NCBI GenBank assembly: GCA_965267435.1
Contig: OZ253960.1
Span: forward strand, 4,836,001 to 4,900,000
Reading direction: 5' to 3'
DNA: 64,000 nucleotides
From: JAWPMT01 sp965267435
GTDB taxonomy: Bacteria > Bacteroidota > Bacteroidia > Cytophagales > Cyclobacteriaceae
Translations under genes and position numbers: made by a program
Notes under the pieces: generated by a model
What the model was told of the DNA's origin: nothing
What the model saw: only the letters and a program-made list of their open reading frames with translations
The model's database searches: none
Part shown: piece by piece, positions 26,194-34,490 of the stretch
Numbering within the stretch: the stretch's first letter is position 1
How the letters are laid out: every line of letters begins with the position of its first letter

Positions 26194-26955
26194 ATGTACA
26201 TCAATTTGTCGGGCTTAAATATCCTTGTAACCGGAGCGAGTCGTGGCATCGGTAAGGCGATCTCCACGAAGCTCGCCGAGGCTGGCGCGTCGATCGCTGT
26301 GCATTACAATAAAAATGTCCGCGAGGCAGAGAGCCTCGCCCATATGTTGGGCAATGAATCAAAAGCGTTTCAGGCGGACCTTTCCGAACCAGATGGGGCC
26401 ATGAAGCTTTTCGAACGTGTGGTCCTGGAGATGGGTAGTCTCGAGGTCTTGGTGAACAATGCTGGTATCGCGAAGCCAAGCGCTCTTCAGGATAGTGATG
26501 AGTCCTGGCAGGCGGTCTGGGATGAAACGATGATGGTCAACCTTACTTCACCGGCAATTCTCTGTCGCAAGGCCATTGCCCACTTCATAGAGCGCAAAAT
26601 GGCAGGCCGTATCATCAATATTTCCTCAAGGGCGGCTTATCGAGGTGAAACTGCGGAATACATAGCATATGGAGCCTCCAAGGCTGGATTGGTTTCTTTG
26701 ACCAGATCCATCGCTCGTTCCTATGGCAAAGACGGGATAAAGGCCTTCAATGTAGCACCGGGATTTGTACGCACGGACATGGCGCAGGAGTTTATGCAGA
26801 TGTATGGCGAGGAGCATGCAAAAGACGATGTGGCGCTGGAGCGGCTTACAGAACCTAAAGACCTGGCGCCTTTGATCACGTTTATCGCCAGCGGAATGGT
26901 GGATCATGCCACTGGGGCAACTTTTGATATTAACGCCGGCAGCTACTTACATTAA
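26194..26955 (+). CDS. Short-chain dehydrogenase/reductase (FabG-like), 253 aa
   Basis: Classical SDR of usual length. Cofactor loop GASRGIG at 14-20, structural NNAG at about 88-91, catalytic serine around 144-145 (INISSRAA) and Tyr159-x-x-x-Lys163 (YGASK); the post-catalytic VAPGFVRTDM loop is complete. His37 and Lys40 after beta-2 (VHYNKN) suggest NADPH preference, as in FabG. Acts on an alcohol/ketone, possibly 3-oxoacyl-thioesters, but no fab genes are near, so the substrate is open. Confidence 0.9.
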   Translation: MYINLSGLNILVTGASRGIGKAISTKLAEAGASIAVHYNKNVREAESLAHMLGNESKAFQADLSEPDGAMKLFERVVLEMGSLEVLVNNAGIAKPSALQDSDESWQAVWDETMMVNLTSPAILCRKAIAHFIERKMAGRIINISSRAAYRGETAEYIAYGASKAGLVSLTRSIARSYGKDGIKAFNVAPGFVRTDMAQEFMQMYGEEHAKDDVALERLTEPKDLAPLITFIASGMVDHATGATFDINAGSYLH

Positions 26956-27060
26956 ATGCTCCTGTTCAGTCACTTGATGGCCAACTTTGAATCATCTAGT
27001 TGCATGTTCCTTGGAATATTCCCTATATTAACCGTCACTTAATCACACGATCTAATTTCC

Positions 27061-27480
27061 ATGGAATCTAATTTTCAGGCTCATGTGCGAATGTTGGTAC
27101 GCCTGGCGCTAAGTGATCAGAACTTTTCCAATGTAGAAAGAGGACTCATCCTGAGTATTGGGAAGGCTCATTCTGTGAAAGAGGAAGAATTGAATAGAAT
27201 TATTGAGGAGGAACTGAGTAAGGAAGCCGTCCCCAACATAGAATTTCAGGCATTAACGTTCGATGAGCGATTCGAATATTTATACGATATCATCCAGCTG
27301 ATGAAGATTGACAATGAGGTGTACTTGAGTGAAATCCGCTATTGCCAGGAGATGGCCCAGAAGCTAGGATTTGACAAGAAGGTCGTGAAGAAATTGTCAG
27401 CGAGAATCTACGGTGATCCCGCGATTACATCCGACAGGGAACTCCTGAAGAAGGAAGCACGCAAGTACCTCAAAGTTTAG
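27061..27480 (+). CDS. TerB-like protein 2, 139 aa
   Basis: All-helical TerB-fold-like protein: VRMLVRLALSDQNFSNVERGLILSIGKAHSV, then DERFEYLYDIIQLMKIDNEVYLSEIRYCQEMAQKLGF. The second acidic loop keeps the metal-site spacing but reads IDNEVYLSE, with Asn for Gly. It is the first of a tandem pair, 59 bp before TerB-like 3, with which it shares the segment QLMKIDN-x-VYLSEI-x-YC almost unchanged: a clear duplication. Same family as the protein at 9338-9730. Function unknown. Confidence 0.75.
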   Translation: MESNFQAHVRMLVRLALSDQNFSNVERGLILSIGKAHSVKEEELNRIIEEELSKEAVPNIEFQALTFDERFEYLYDIIQLMKIDNEVYLSEIRYCQEMAQKLGFDKKVVKKLSARIYGDPAITSDRELLKKEARKYLKV

Positions 27481-27539
27481 CAGCCCATCCACCACTATCT
27501 ACAAAGCATTCAAGAAAGCAGCTAACCTAATAGAAAGTC

Positions 27540-27935
27540 ATGAGTATACGATCGCAGCTGAGTGTATTGATTGGCCTGGCCAATGTCGATGGAGACTTTG
27601 ACAGCGAAGAAAAGAAGCTCATTCAAATGTTGGCGAAAGCCAACGGGCTAAGTACAGATGATGTCGACGCCTTGATTGAAAATCCCGAGCCCTTGCCTCC
27701 AGTTTCCACAATGACCGACGAGGACAAGTTCCAATATTTGTATAGTATCGTGCAACTCATGAAGATCGACAACCAAGTCTATCTGAGCGAAATCAAGTAT
27801 TGCGAGGAACTGGCGGAAAAGCTGGGCTTCAAAAAGAAAGTGATCGCCACTTTGGCAGGTCGGATCTACAGTGACCCCTCGATCACTGCAGATATCGAAG
27901 CCCTGCGCAAGGCGGTGAAAAAGTTTGAGATGTAG
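27540..27935 (+). CDS. TerB-like protein 3, 131 aa
   Basis: Second member of the tandem pair: MSIRSQLSVLIGLANVDGDFDSEEKKLIQML begins it, with a better preserved first metal-type loop (VDGDFDSEE) than TerB-like 2. Second half DEDKFQYLYSIVQLMKIDNQVYLSEIKYCEELAEKLGF is closely similar to its neighbour and also to the 130-aa paralogue at 9338-9730. Likely co-transcribed with TerB-like 2 and perhaps with the hypothetical gene 69 bp downstream, the gap to which holds a hairpin. Confidence 0.75.
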   Translation: MSIRSQLSVLIGLANVDGDFDSEEKKLIQMLAKANGLSTDDVDALIENPEPLPPVSTMTDEDKFQYLYSIVQLMKIDNQVYLSEIKYCEELAEKLGFKKKVIATLAGRIYSDPSITADIEALRKAVKKFEM

Positions 27936-27937
27936 AA

Positions 27938-27959
27938 TTTCCCCTTACCTCAGGGGAAA
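27938..27959 (+). other. 8-bp perfect hairpin after TerB-like 3
   Basis: TTTCCCCT (27938-27945) pairs with AGGGGAAA (27952-27959) around TACCTC. No T run follows, so it is more likely an mRNA-stabilising or partly terminating hairpin between the TerB pair and the next gene than a full terminator. Confidence 0.35.
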
Positions 27960-28004
27960 GATGAACCACCATACCAACAACCTATTACACCAGAAACCTC
28001 AAAC

Positions 28005-28841
28005 ATGCGTTGGAAGGATATCAAGCCTTCAGATCTAGCAGCTCTTAGAGAAATAAGAATTCAATATCACCAGGCTATCCAGGCCGTCGCCGCCGTCGGA
28101 CGCCATTTTTTGGAACCCCTTCCTTTTGACGAAAACGCTACCTTGTCCTGGAGCCGATCCAATAGTTCGTTGGTTAGCAAATGGATCACCACGGACAATG
28201 GCACATTAAGAGCGGGATTTCACCTGGAGAGGGCCTACGTGTATGTCGAAGATGCGAGCAGCGTCGACGAGTTTCCCATCGCGGGAAAGAATTTTGGCCA
28301 ACTGATGGTTTGGATGGAGGAGCATACCGGTAAGAGTGGATTACCCACGTCCTCATTCAGTGGTAACCTACCCTATGAATTGCCTGACTACCCAAAAATT
28401 GGATCGAAGGGCTTTGATATCGAAGAATCTGAAATCACCAGGGCCTTTACCAGTTATTTTGCTGCATCCTTCGAAGTATTGGATGCCCTGCAGTGGGATT
28501 TTGAAGTAGAGTCAGAGGTACTGGTGTATCCTCATCGTTTTGACCAGTCTTTGTCAGTCAAGCTCAAGGACTCGGGAGATCCCGAGACTTCCAGCTACAT
28601 TGCCCTGGGCATGTCGCCCGGCGACGAACGCTTCGATCAACCGTTTTTCTATGTCAACTCCTGGCCTCACGTGGAGGAATCGATCTTGAAGCCGCTAACA
28701 GCAGGCCGCTGGTTTTCGGAAGAGTGGATCGGTGGGCTGGTGACGGCCGAGGAATTGTGGGGAGTTGCTGATCAAAAGGCGTTTCTCACTGACTTCTACC
28801 GCCAGAGTGCGAGCCAGTTGCAAGCCTATCTACTGGATTAG
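28005..28841 (+). CDS. Conserved hypothetical protein, 278 aa
   Basis: No signal peptide or membrane helix. Family not recognised with certainty. The sequence is aromatic-rich and acidic, with a conserved-looking core SYIALGMSPGDERFDQPFFYVNSWPHV split by charged turns (SYIALGMSPGDERFDQPFFY, then VNSWPH). A long N-terminal helix (LAALREIRIQYHQAIQAVAAVGRHFL) precedes it. The arrangement resembles a soluble enzyme-like or ligand-binding fold, but no catalytic motif can be named. Its last 12 bp overlap the convergent NAT-like gene. Confidence 0.65.
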   Translation: MRWKDIKPSDLAALREIRIQYHQAIQAVAAVGRHFLEPLPFDENATLSWSRSNSSLVSKWITTDNGTLRAGFHLERAYVYVEDASSVDEFPIAGKNFGQLMVWMEEHTGKSGLPTSSFSGNLPYELPDYPKIGSKGFDIEESEITRAFTSYFAASFEVLDALQWDFEVESEVLVYPHRFDQSLSVKLKDSGDPETSSYIALGMSPGDERFDQPFFYVNSWPHVEESILKPLTAGRWFSEEWIGGLVTAEELWGVADQKAFLTDFYRQSASQLQAYLLD

Positions 28842-29606
28842 TTCTAGCCAGCTCATTCCGAATTTGTGCCTGAGGGCCTCATCGAAGGCTTGCTCATTGT
28901 GGATCGTTTCCTCGATATGTACCTCACCCCCCTGAAGTCTTTTCAGATGTCTTGGCGTTAATGTGATACGACCTGTGTCAGAAATCCTGGAGATGATTTT
29001 CTCTTGGGCCATCGGTGATTCATAAATATTCTGAAGCTCATCATGGAGGTGCAGAAACTCGATGAGCTTGCTCTCCTTAACCTTGAAATAGTAAATGTCG
29101 GTAAAATTGACCGCGTCTTTCGAGATCTGGAAGCGCCACCATCCCTGCTGTTCGGGTTTGGTCCTCACGTACCTCGAGAAATTCAGAGTGAATTGAGCCT
29201 CTGAAATAGCGACCGGATCCAGGAGTTCCTGTCGGCTGCCTACGTCTACCAACCACAGGCCATTCTCCAGGTTGACCACTATCACCATGTGTTTGGGTTG
29301 GGCCCCTGCCTTGGTGCTGTGATAAGCCCCAACATACATGCACCGAAATCCCAGCTGTGTCAGCAGATCGCCAAAGATGGCGTTGAGCTCTATTCCCAGG
29401 CCTCCCCTCGACCCACCTATGACCTTTGATGACAGTCCTTCGACGTCCCAGCTCCGCCGGTTTCCCAGGAAGATATCGAAGTTCTCTATTGGTATCGCTC
29501 GCTGATGTGCCCTTTGGAGTTCTTTTAAGTAAGCGACGGAGGGCCGCTTCCAGCTGGAGTCCAGCCGCCGCAGATACAGGGCAATATCCAGCATCGATTC
29601 TTTCAC
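28830..29606 (-). CDS. Arylamine N-acetyltransferase homologue lacking the catalytic cysteine, 258 aa
   Basis: The fold is clear: YLRRLDSSWKRPSVAYLKELQRAHQRAIPIENFDI at the N-terminus (split: RAIPIENFDIFLG), the R-G-G-x-x-x-E-L-N segment, K-H-M-V and L-V-D-V-G. Active NATs use a Cys-His-Asp triad with Cys in RGGYCFELN. Here the segment reads RGGLGIELN, so the cysteine position is Gly71, while His106 (PKHMVIVV) and Asp121 (WLVDVG) remain. The reading frame is intact and the codon is GGA, so this is not a frameshift. The protein is therefore unlikely to acetylate by the known mechanism and may be a binding protein or a diverged enzyme. It overlaps the upstream gene by 4 bp (ATGA) and is probably translated with it. 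Confidence 0.75.
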   Translation of the reverse strand: MKESMLDIALYLRRLDSSWKRPSVAYLKELQRAHQRAIPIENFDIFLGNRRSWDVEGLSSKVIGGSRGGLGIELNAIFGDLLTQLGFRCMYVGAYHSTKAGAQPKHMVIVVNLENGLWLVDVGSRQELLDPVAISEAQFTLNFSRYVRTKPEQQGWWRFQISKDAVNFTDIYYFKVKESKLIEFLHLHDELQNIYESPMAQEKIISRISDTGRITLTPRHLKRLQGGEVHIEETIHNEQAFDEALRHKFGMSWLELIQ

Positions 29607-30694
29607 CGTGTACCTTCTACCTGACGTTTCCAGGTGAAAATGAAATTGCGAAGGGCACCTACTGCCGTGTCATCCGCATCCCAGTCCTCACCTACAAATA
29701 CGTCTTCCGATCGGGTCCGTCTGACATAGACCTTATACATCAGACTATTCGCGTCAAGCCGCTTGAGCGTCACATCGCCCTCTGACAACCCGGGCGTGAC
29801 AGAGAGGTACTCCGTTTCATTTTTTTCAATGGGATAGTTCAGGATCTTTCGGATATGCTCGCCACTTGTATGAAGCATAAAAACAAGGTATTGGATCCGG
29901 TCTCCCATCGCAGCCTGGTCATTCCTATAGACGATAGGCTGCCACTCATACTCGAATTCCTCGAAAGCCTCCTGCAGTTGCACATTGATCGCTTGCACGT
30001 CTGCATTGTAAGCCTCAATGAGTTCGCGCTGGCTCCCGGTCACTGAAGTGGGAATCTGTATTTCTTCCATCAGCACCAGACCAACTTTTTGCCGTCGCAT
30101 GGCACCCGCCCAGTTGGCCAGGCGATCTCCTTTGAAAAGGGTGACATCTTCGAGAAACTCGGGTTGGGTGAGGATCAGAAAATTTGAGGACTGGAGCTGT
30201 GCCTGCTTTACGGCCACACCGAGCTGATACAAAACTCCTGCAGGGCCTGCGCCGGTCGCTCTCCACCCTCGTGCATTGCCCTTTCTGGCCACATACTGCG
30301 CGTACGGCACCAGTACAAGCTCAACTTCATAGTCGGCCTTGATCGTGAGGACGAAAAGATTGGTGATTTGCCGCTGCTTCAACGTGGCCTCGAATTGCTG
30401 GCTGATGATACTACTGGCGTAATAGTCGAACGCATTGACATACACGACCGGGTCGATTGACATCTGGACAAGGCTGCCATGGATATCTTCAGCTAGTTTT
30501 TTCCAATCCTCCCCCACTGGAGACTGCTCATGGCTGATCATGACTGCCGACCTGGATCCTGTGAGGTTGTCAGGGATCGCCGGGTTGCCAAATTGAATGA
30601 GCGCCAACTCTGCCTCCAGTCTCGGGCACCTCTGAGCCGCAAGACCATGCAAAAACGCTAGAAAACAGATCACAAAGATTATCCGCATCATCAA
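29603..30694 (-). CDS. Exported hypothetical protein, 363 aa
   Basis: Signal peptide MMMRIIFVICFLAFLHGLAAQ, then a globular periplasmic protein that I cannot assign. A glycine-rich segment (KGNARGWRATGAGPAGVLYQLGVAV) is notable; AEDIHGSLVQMSIDPVVYVNAFDYYASS and the repeated pattern of alternating strands and helices suggest an alpha/beta fold. It lies directly upstream of the NAT-like gene with a 4-bp overlap, so the two probably act together. Confidence 0.65.
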   Translation of the reverse strand: MMMRIIFVICFLAFLHGLAAQRCPRLEAELALIQFGNPAIPDNLTGSRSAVMISHEQSPVGEDWKKLAEDIHGSLVQMSIDPVVYVNAFDYYASSIISQQFEATLKQRQITNLFVLTIKADYEVELVLVPYAQYVARKGNARGWRATGAGPAGVLYQLGVAVKQAQLQSSNFLILTQPEFLEDVTLFKGDRLANWAGAMRRQKVGLVLMEEIQIPTSVTGSQRELIEAYNADVQAINVQLQEAFEEFEYEWQPIVYRNDQAAMGDRIQYLVFMLHTSGEHIRKILNYPIEKNETEYLSVTPGLSEGDVTLKRLDANSLMYKVYVRRTRSEDVFVGEDWDADDTAVGALRNFIFTWKRQVEGTR

Positions 30695-30789
30695 TGCTTT
30701 GAGAGGCTACAAAAATATGATTTCTTGCATCATGGAGAATGGGCAAGAGGAGTCTCATTTCTTAACTACTTTGAGGGCACAATTATTTT

Positions 30790-31392
30790 ATGGCAGACCT
30801 AACACGATGTGCGTGGGCAAAACCGACGAGTGAGGCCTACATCAAGTATCACGATGAAGAATGGGGCGTCCCAGTCGCAGATGATCAGAAGCTATTTGAA
30901 TTTCTCACGCTGGAAGGAGCACAGGCAGGGTTGAGCTGGAGTACGATCCTCGCAAAAAGAGAGGCGTACAGGGAGGCCTTCCATCAGTTTGAGGTTCCGG
31001 TGGTCGCTGCAATGACGGAATCGGAATTGGGAGAACTACTCCAACAATCCGGTATAGTCCGTAATCGACTCAAAGTGCACTCCACTGTCAGCAACGCCCA
31101 ATGCTTCATCAGGGTCCAGGAAGAATTTGGATCGTTTTGTCAATACGTATGGTCGTTTACCGACCATCAAGTGATCCATAATCAATGGGAGTCATCTGCT
31201 GATGTCCCTGCGACTACCCCACAATCCGACGCGCTCAGCAAAGATTTGAAGAAGCGAGGCTTCAAATTCGTGGGCAGTACGATTATGTATGCCTTCATGC
31301 AAGCCGTGGGCATGGTCAATGACCATACGGTACAGTGCTTCCGTTACCAAGAACTAAAATCCGGTCAGTTTCCCGGTTGTCCCTCGAAGTAA
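30790..31392 (+). CDS. tag: DNA-3-methyladenine glycosylase I, 200 aa
   Basis: Base-excision repair enzyme that removes 3-methyladenine from alkylated DNA. The HhH-superfamily Tag signature is present: RCAWAK at the N-terminus (first zinc ligand), YHDEEWGVP (the specificity and catalytic region), EGAQAGLSWSTILAKREAYREAF (helix-hairpin-helix part) and the C-terminal GFKFVGSTIMYAFMQAVGMVNDHTVQC (split here as GFKFVGSTIMYAFMQAVGM and NDHTVQCF) with the other zinc ligands. Typical length. Confidence 0.94.
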   Translation: MADLTRCAWAKPTSEAYIKYHDEEWGVPVADDQKLFEFLTLEGAQAGLSWSTILAKREAYREAFHQFEVPVVAAMTESELGELLQQSGIVRNRLKVHSTVSNAQCFIRVQEEFGSFCQYVWSFTDHQVIHNQWESSADVPATTPQSDALSKDLKKRGFKFVGSTIMYAFMQAVGMVNDHTVQCFRYQELKSGQFPGCPSK

Positions 31393-31404
31393 GAGGGCCT
31401 TTAG

Positions 31405-31412
31405 TATTTTTG
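31405..31412 (+). promoter_or_regulatory. -7 promoter element candidate before prfA
   Basis: TATTTTTG fits TAnnTTTG and ends 22 bp before the prfA ATG, the same distance as for gdhA and the marR operon. A weak TTGT lies 24 bp upstream. Confidence 0.4.
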
Positions 31413-31434
31413 CGGCTTGAAATAGCTATCAGGA

Positions 31435-32502
31435 ATGGTCGATAAGCTCGAGGAGATAAAACATCGTTTTGAGGAAGTGGGTCAGCTGATCATTCAGCCC
31501 GACGCGATGGCCGATATGGCCAAATACCAGCAGCTCAATAAGGAGTACCGGGATCTAGAGAAGATCGTGAAGGAGTACGACCGCTACCTGCTGGCATCAA
31601 GCAACCTCAAAAAAGCCCGGGAGCTGTTGGCAGAGGAGAAGGATCCCGAGTTTCGTGAGATGGCCAAAATGGAGATCGAGGAACTGGAGCCTGAGGTGGA
31701 GGAGCTGGAGGCTCAGCTGAAAGTCATGCTGATACCCAAGGATCCCAATGACAGCAAGAACATCATTCTCGAGATCAGAGCCGGGACGGGTGGAGACGAG
31801 GCGGCGATATTTGCCGGGGACCTCTTCAGAATGTACGAGCAGTTTGCTGCCACACAGGGTTGGAAATTGGCGGTGATCAACTTGAACGAGGGCACCTCCG
31901 GAGGCTTCAAAGAGATTGTTGCTTCCGTAGAAGGTGAGGATGTATATGCCAAGCTGAAGTTCGAATCCGGAGCTCACCGCGTGCAAAGGGTGCCCGCAAC
32001 GGAAAGCCAGGGCCGGATACATACTTCCGCAGCTACGGTTGCCGTTTTACCTGAAGCGGAAGAAGTAGACGTTCAGCTTAATATGGGAGATATCCGAAAG
32101 GACACCTTTCGTGCCTCAGGGGCAGGAGGTCAGCACATCAACAAAACGGAGTCGGCGGTACGGCTTACACACAATCCCACGGGAATCGTGGTGGAGTGTC
32201 AAGATGGCCGCTCGCAGCATGCCAACTATGACAAGGCGTTGAAAGTGCTGAGATCGCGGATCTACGAGATCGAGCTCAAGAAACACAATGACGAAATCAG
32301 CTCCGCACGCAAGTCGATGGTGGGTAGTGGCGATCGCTCGGACAAAATACGCACATACAATTACCCTCAAGGGAGAGTCACTGATCACCGAATAGGCTAC
32401 ACCGTGTACAATCTACCCAACGTGATGAACGGTCAGCTGGAGGATTTTGTGGAGCAACTGCGCATTGCAGAAAATGCTGAAAGGCTGAAAGAAGGAGAAT
32501 AG
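31435..32502 (+). CDS. prfA: Peptide chain release factor 1, 355 aa
   Basis: Class I release factor for UAA and UAG codons. The catalytic GGQ is at residues 231-233 (SGAGGQHINKTESAVRLTH), and the tripeptide-type recognition loop region lies upstream with RVPATESQGRIHTSAATVAVLPE. Length is normal. The stop codon TAG shares its G with the GTG start of the next gene, so a lipoprotein gene is translationally coupled to it. Confidence 0.96.
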   Translation: MVDKLEEIKHRFEEVGQLIIQPDAMADMAKYQQLNKEYRDLEKIVKEYDRYLLASSNLKKARELLAEEKDPEFREMAKMEIEELEPEVEELEAQLKVMLIPKDPNDSKNIILEIRAGTGGDEAAIFAGDLFRMYEQFAATQGWKLAVINLNEGTSGGFKEIVASVEGEDVYAKLKFESGAHRVQRVPATESQGRIHTSAATVAVLPEAEEVDVQLNMGDIRKDTFRASGAGGQHINKTESAVRLTHNPTGIVVECQDGRSQHANYDKALKVLRSRIYEIELKKHNDEISSARKSMVGSGDRSDKIRTYNYPQGRVTDHRIGYTVYNLPNVMNGQLEDFVEQLRIAENAERLKEGE

Positions 32503-33887
32503 TGCCAACACCCGTCAAGTCCGCCTGCTATCTTCTGCCTATTATCTTGTGGGTGGGAATCTCCTGCTCATCGCTGGATGATGACGTGTCGACGTCGCCC
32601 AACCTGTCTCTCAGGTTCAGCACGGATACCATCATGTTTGACACGCTGCTCACTGACCGTACGAGCATCACGAAGCGGCTACGCATTTTCAACGACAACA
32701 AAGAGGATCTGCGAATTGACCGCATAGGTTTAGGCTCTGGTCGCAGCTCATTTTATAGCCTTGTCGTCAACGGGAAGGAGGGGGACGAGATTGAAGGTGA
32801 ACTGATCAGGGGTGGTGACAGCCTGCTGGTGCTTGTAGATGTCACGATAGATCCGCAGGATGAGAGTAATCCCTACCTCGTGAAAGACTCCATCGAAGTG
32901 CAATGGAATGGCAATGCACAGGATGTGAAGCTCATCGCCTGGGGCCAGGATGCCATTTACCTCAATGCCGTCGCGGTCTGTAACCAGACGTTCACCGCTG
33001 AGCGCCCTTACGTCATTCAGGAGATATTACTTGTGGACACACTTTGCTCACTGACGATAGAGCCCGGTGCGCAAATCTACGTCGACAATGGTGCGACCAT
33101 TGCGGTCCTGGGGCAGCTGCTCGTCGAGGGAGACAGTGGCAACCATGTGGTCTTTCGAAACACGCGATTTGACCCCAATTTCATCGAAGCGCCCGGACAA
33201 TGGGGAGGCATCGTGTTCTTCCCTGGCAGTCGTGGCAATGAGATCAGCTATGCCACCATCGAAAATGCTGTTAACGGTCTCTTCACTTTCGGTGTCAATG
33301 ACGCCGCCAGCCGCGTGGAGATCTCCGTGGACCACTCTATCATCAGGCATATGTCGGGAAGTGGCATTCAGGCTTTCACTGCGGATATCGACGTCTCCAA
33401 TTCCCTGATCCATAATTGTGGAGGCTTTGTGGTGAGCGCCTTCGTCGGCGGCGATTATCGTTTTGATCATTGCTCCATGACCAACGAGCCCAACTTCTTT
33501 ATCCGGGATGAACCCTCTTTTGCGTTCCTCGACAACTTCCCGGATGATCCTGCGCTGGTGCAGGATCTCTCGGTGACCATCCGCAATTCCATATTGTGGG
33601 GCTCGGAGGATGAGGTGCTGTTCTTTAGCAATGACGGAGGTGCGCAGTTCGACACGCTGCTGCACAACAACATCATCAAGGGTGCGGATAGCATTCCGGG
33701 AAACTACGTCTCTCAGGAGTTCAATTTTCCGGGATTTGACAGGCCGTTTCTTTTCGAATACAACCTGGACTCCACCGCCTTTGCCCGGGATCGGGCGCTG
33801 GACTCTGAGATTGTCGATGACATTCTGGGCCATCCTCGGGATTCTCTGCCGGATATTGGGGCATACGAGCGGATTGATGGGGAGTAG
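32502..33887 (+). CDS. Right-handed beta-helix lipoprotein, 461 aa
   Basis: GTG start, overlapping prfA's TAG by one base. Signal LLPIILWVGISC with Cys22 as lipidation site, then an N-terminal domain with strands characteristic of the Bacteroidota 'SFxxDTVxFDT' lipoproteins (RFSTDTIMFDTLL) and a beta-helix-like region (GAQIYVDNGATIAVLGQLLVEG ... ISYATIENAVNGLF ... VDHSIIRHMSGSGIQAF). Such helices usually bind or cleave polysaccharide, but no catalytic acid triad is evident. Envelope-anchored protein of unknown role. Confidence 0.8.
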   Translation: MPTPVKSACYLLPIILWVGISCSSLDDDVSTSPNLSLRFSTDTIMFDTLLTDRTSITKRLRIFNDNKEDLRIDRIGLGSGRSSFYSLVVNGKEGDEIEGELIRGGDSLLVLVDVTIDPQDESNPYLVKDSIEVQWNGNAQDVKLIAWGQDAIYLNAVAVCNQTFTAERPYVIQEILLVDTLCSLTIEPGAQIYVDNGATIAVLGQLLVEGDSGNHVVFRNTRFDPNFIEAPGQWGGIVFFPGSRGNEISYATIENAVNGLFTFGVNDAASRVEISVDHSIIRHMSGSGIQAFTADIDVSNSLIHNCGGFVVSAFVGGDYRFDHCSMTNEPNFFIRDEPSFAFLDNFPDDPALVQDLSVTIRNSILWGSEDEVLFFSNDGGAQFDTLLHNNIIKGADSIPGNYVSQEFNFPGFDRPFLFEYNLDSTAFARDRALDSEIVDDILGHPRDSLPDIGAYERIDGE

Positions 33888-33892
33888 ATTAA

Positions 33893-33920
33893 TTTTGAAT
33901 TCTGAGTTCAGAATTTAAAA
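33893..33920. repeat. AT-rich inverted repeat after the beta-helix gene
   Basis: Thirteen-base arms (33893-33905 with 33908-33920, one G-T pair, two-base centre GT) form a near-perfect hairpin right behind the stop codon. It contains GAATTCTGAGTT, which recurs inverted at 56627-56638; GAACTCAAA follows at 33933 and recurs at 56611. No T run, so I treat it as a repeat that could incidentally terminate. Confidence 0.5.
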
Positions 33921-33950
33921 CTCACAACTCCCGAACTCAAAATTCTACGA

Positions 33951-34367
33951 ATGACATTCCAAAAGCAGTTCTCGCTACCGGCATACCCCCGAGGGTTCCA
34001 CCTGATCACGCACTATGTGGAGGAGGTACTCCGTGGCAGCACGATAGATAAGGGTATTTGTCAGCTGTTTATCCAGCATACTTCGGCCTCCCTCACCATC
34101 AATGAGAATGCTGATCCGAGCGTCCGTACCGATTTCGAAAGTCATTTCAATGAAATGGTACCGGAAAATGCGCCCTACTACATTCACACGTACGAAGGAC
34201 CTGACGATATGCCGGCACACATCAAAGCGTCGCTTCTGGGCTCTTCCGTTTCCTTCCCGATCAGTGGCGGTCGCCCCAATCTGGGTACCTGGCAGGGCAT
34301 TTATCTGTGCGAACATCGGGACCACGGCGGCTCCCGACGCCTCGTATTGACTGTCTACGGCGATTGA
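33951..34367 (+). CDS. yjbQ: YjbQ family protein (UPF0047), 138 aa
   Basis: Single-domain protein of the family reported to have weak thiamine-phosphate synthase activity. Family marks: QLFIQHTSASLTINENADPSVRTDFE (given here as LFIQHTSASLTINENADPS) with the conserved His and acidic residue, APYYIHTYEGPDDMPAHIK, and the closing GTWQGIYLCEHRDHGGSR, whose histidines can bind metal. Cytoplasmic. The in vivo role is not settled. The 63-bp spacer before it contains the AACTC-type repeat. Confidence 0.9.
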   Translation: MTFQKQFSLPAYPRGFHLITHYVEEVLRGSTIDKGICQLFIQHTSASLTINENADPSVRTDFESHFNEMVPENAPYYIHTYEGPDDMPAHIKASLLGSSVSFPISGGRPNLGTWQGIYLCEHRDHGGSRRLVLTVYGD

Positions 34368-34490
34368 GGCACTGAATTCACCGATTCTGCAATTCGGTAC
34401 CATTTTCCAACAACTCGTTACAAGTTGGTTTCAGCCTTGAGGGATACAGACGATCATTGTATCGTGATAGAACTCAAAACACATACGGTT

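Noticed and set aside
9338..27935. Tellurite-resistance cluster
   Set aside because: Only TerB-like small proteins occur; no terA/C/D/E/Z gene is present.
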